Part shown: piece by piece, positions 4,929 to 5,212 of the stretch
How the letters are laid out: every line of letters begins with the position of its first letter
Numbering within the stretch: the stretch's first letter is position 1
Position numbers and translations under genes: made by a program
The notes under the pieces: generated by a model
Told to the model about the DNA's origin: nothing
The model's input: the letters and a program-made list of their open reading frames with translations, nothing else
Database searches by the model: none
Source: Sphingomonas bacterium
GTDB taxonomy: Bacteria > Pseudomonadota > Alphaproteobacteria > Sphingomonadales > Sphingomonadaceae
NCBI RefSeq assembly: GCF_903643065.1
Contig: NZ_CAHJWX010000182.1
Span: forward strand, 1-5,212
Direction: 5' to 3'
DNA length: 5,212 nucleotides

Positions 4929-5212
4929 TGGCGACGCGGTCGCTGACGCTCCGGGCGGGCGCCGCGCGCGACATCGATCTGGTCGAGCGTTTGATCTATT
5001 CAGGTTTCGATCCGCGCTTTGGCGAGGCCTGGACGCGCGGCCAGTGCCTGGGCGTGCTGGCGATGCCGGGCGTCCGCCTGCTGCTCGCCCATGCCGATGA
5101 CGAGCCGGCGGGCTTCGCGCTGTCGCGCCAGGTGCTGGACGAGGTGGAGCTGCTGTTGATCGCGGTCGCGCCCGCGCAGCGGCGGCGCGGCGTTGGCCGG
5201 GCGCTGCTGCGC
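4928..5212 (+). CDS. rimI: ribosomal protein N-alanine acetyltransferase RimI, N-terminal part (3' end outside window)
   Basis: RimI is a GNAT-fold enzyme that acetylates the N-terminal alanine of ribosomal protein S18 using acetyl-CoA. The frame starts at ATG 4928, sharing one base with the tsaB stop (TGATG), and stays open to the window end, giving 95 residues of a family that is usually about 145-160 long. Visible features are FGEAWTRGQC (31-40), PGVRLLLAHADDEPAGFALSR within 47-67, the strand ELLLIAVAP (74-82), and the acetyl-CoA pyrophosphate loop QRRRGVGRALL (84-94). The catalytic residues of motif B and the C-terminus lie beyond the window. The pairing with tsaB is common in bacteria and supports RimI rather than another GNAT protein. 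There is no separate ribosome binding site beyond the coupling. Confidence 0.93.
   Translation, partial: MATRSLTLRAGAARDIDLVERLIYSGFDPRFGEAWTRGQCLGVLAMPGVRLLLAHADDEPAGFALSRQVLDEVELLLIAVAPAQRRRGVGRALLR

Overview
The window reads as an ordinary chromosomal stretch from a high-GC alphaproteobacterium, most likely a sphingomonad (Sphingomonas or a close relative). This is an inference from the strongly G/C-ending codons, the style of the alr, nfu, tsaB and rimI proteins, and an intergenic repeat with CGTCACCCCG-like ends. All nine genes lie on the + strand. Both edges cut a gene: alr lacks its N-terminal part and rimI its C-terminal part.

Region 1 (1-1477) is a tight run of three genes: the C-terminal two thirds of alanine racemase (alr), a small VOC/glyoxalase-fold protein, and a small polyhydroxyalkanoate-granule-type protein. 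Gaps are 10 and 15 bases, each with a Shine-Dalgarno-like sequence, so they are probably co-transcribed. An 83-base gap follows, with a weak terminator-like hairpin and a perfect 14-base palindrome. Region 2 (1561-2409) is a single gene for an aspartyl/asparaginyl beta-hydroxylase-fold protein.

Region 3 (2421-2876) is the most unusual part. It is a compact cassette of about 455 bases holding one small gene of the four-helix-bundle / 23S rRNA intervening-sequence (S23, Avd-like) family. The gene is bracketed by short arrays of a 7-base unit, GGCAATA on the left and its complement TATTGCC on the right. The arrays form a 22-nt near-perfect inverted repeat, so the transcript could fold into a stem that encloses the whole gene. 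This resembles intervening sequences in 23S rRNA, but here the unit lies between two protein genes.

Region 4 (2925-4111) holds a NifU-family Fe-S scaffold/carrier protein followed 23 bases later by a RutE-type nitroreductase-fold oxidoreductase. Region 5 (4112-4250) is an intergenic repeat with inverted ends and a strong internal hairpin; its right end contains the apparent tsaB start codon. Region 6 (4245-5212) is tsaB followed by rimI, coupled by a TGATG overlap. TsaB serves tRNA t6A synthesis and RimI acetylates a ribosomal protein N-terminus, so this end of the window concerns the translation machinery. Apart from Region 3 and the Region 5 repeat, the window is conserved housekeeping and small accessory metabolism.
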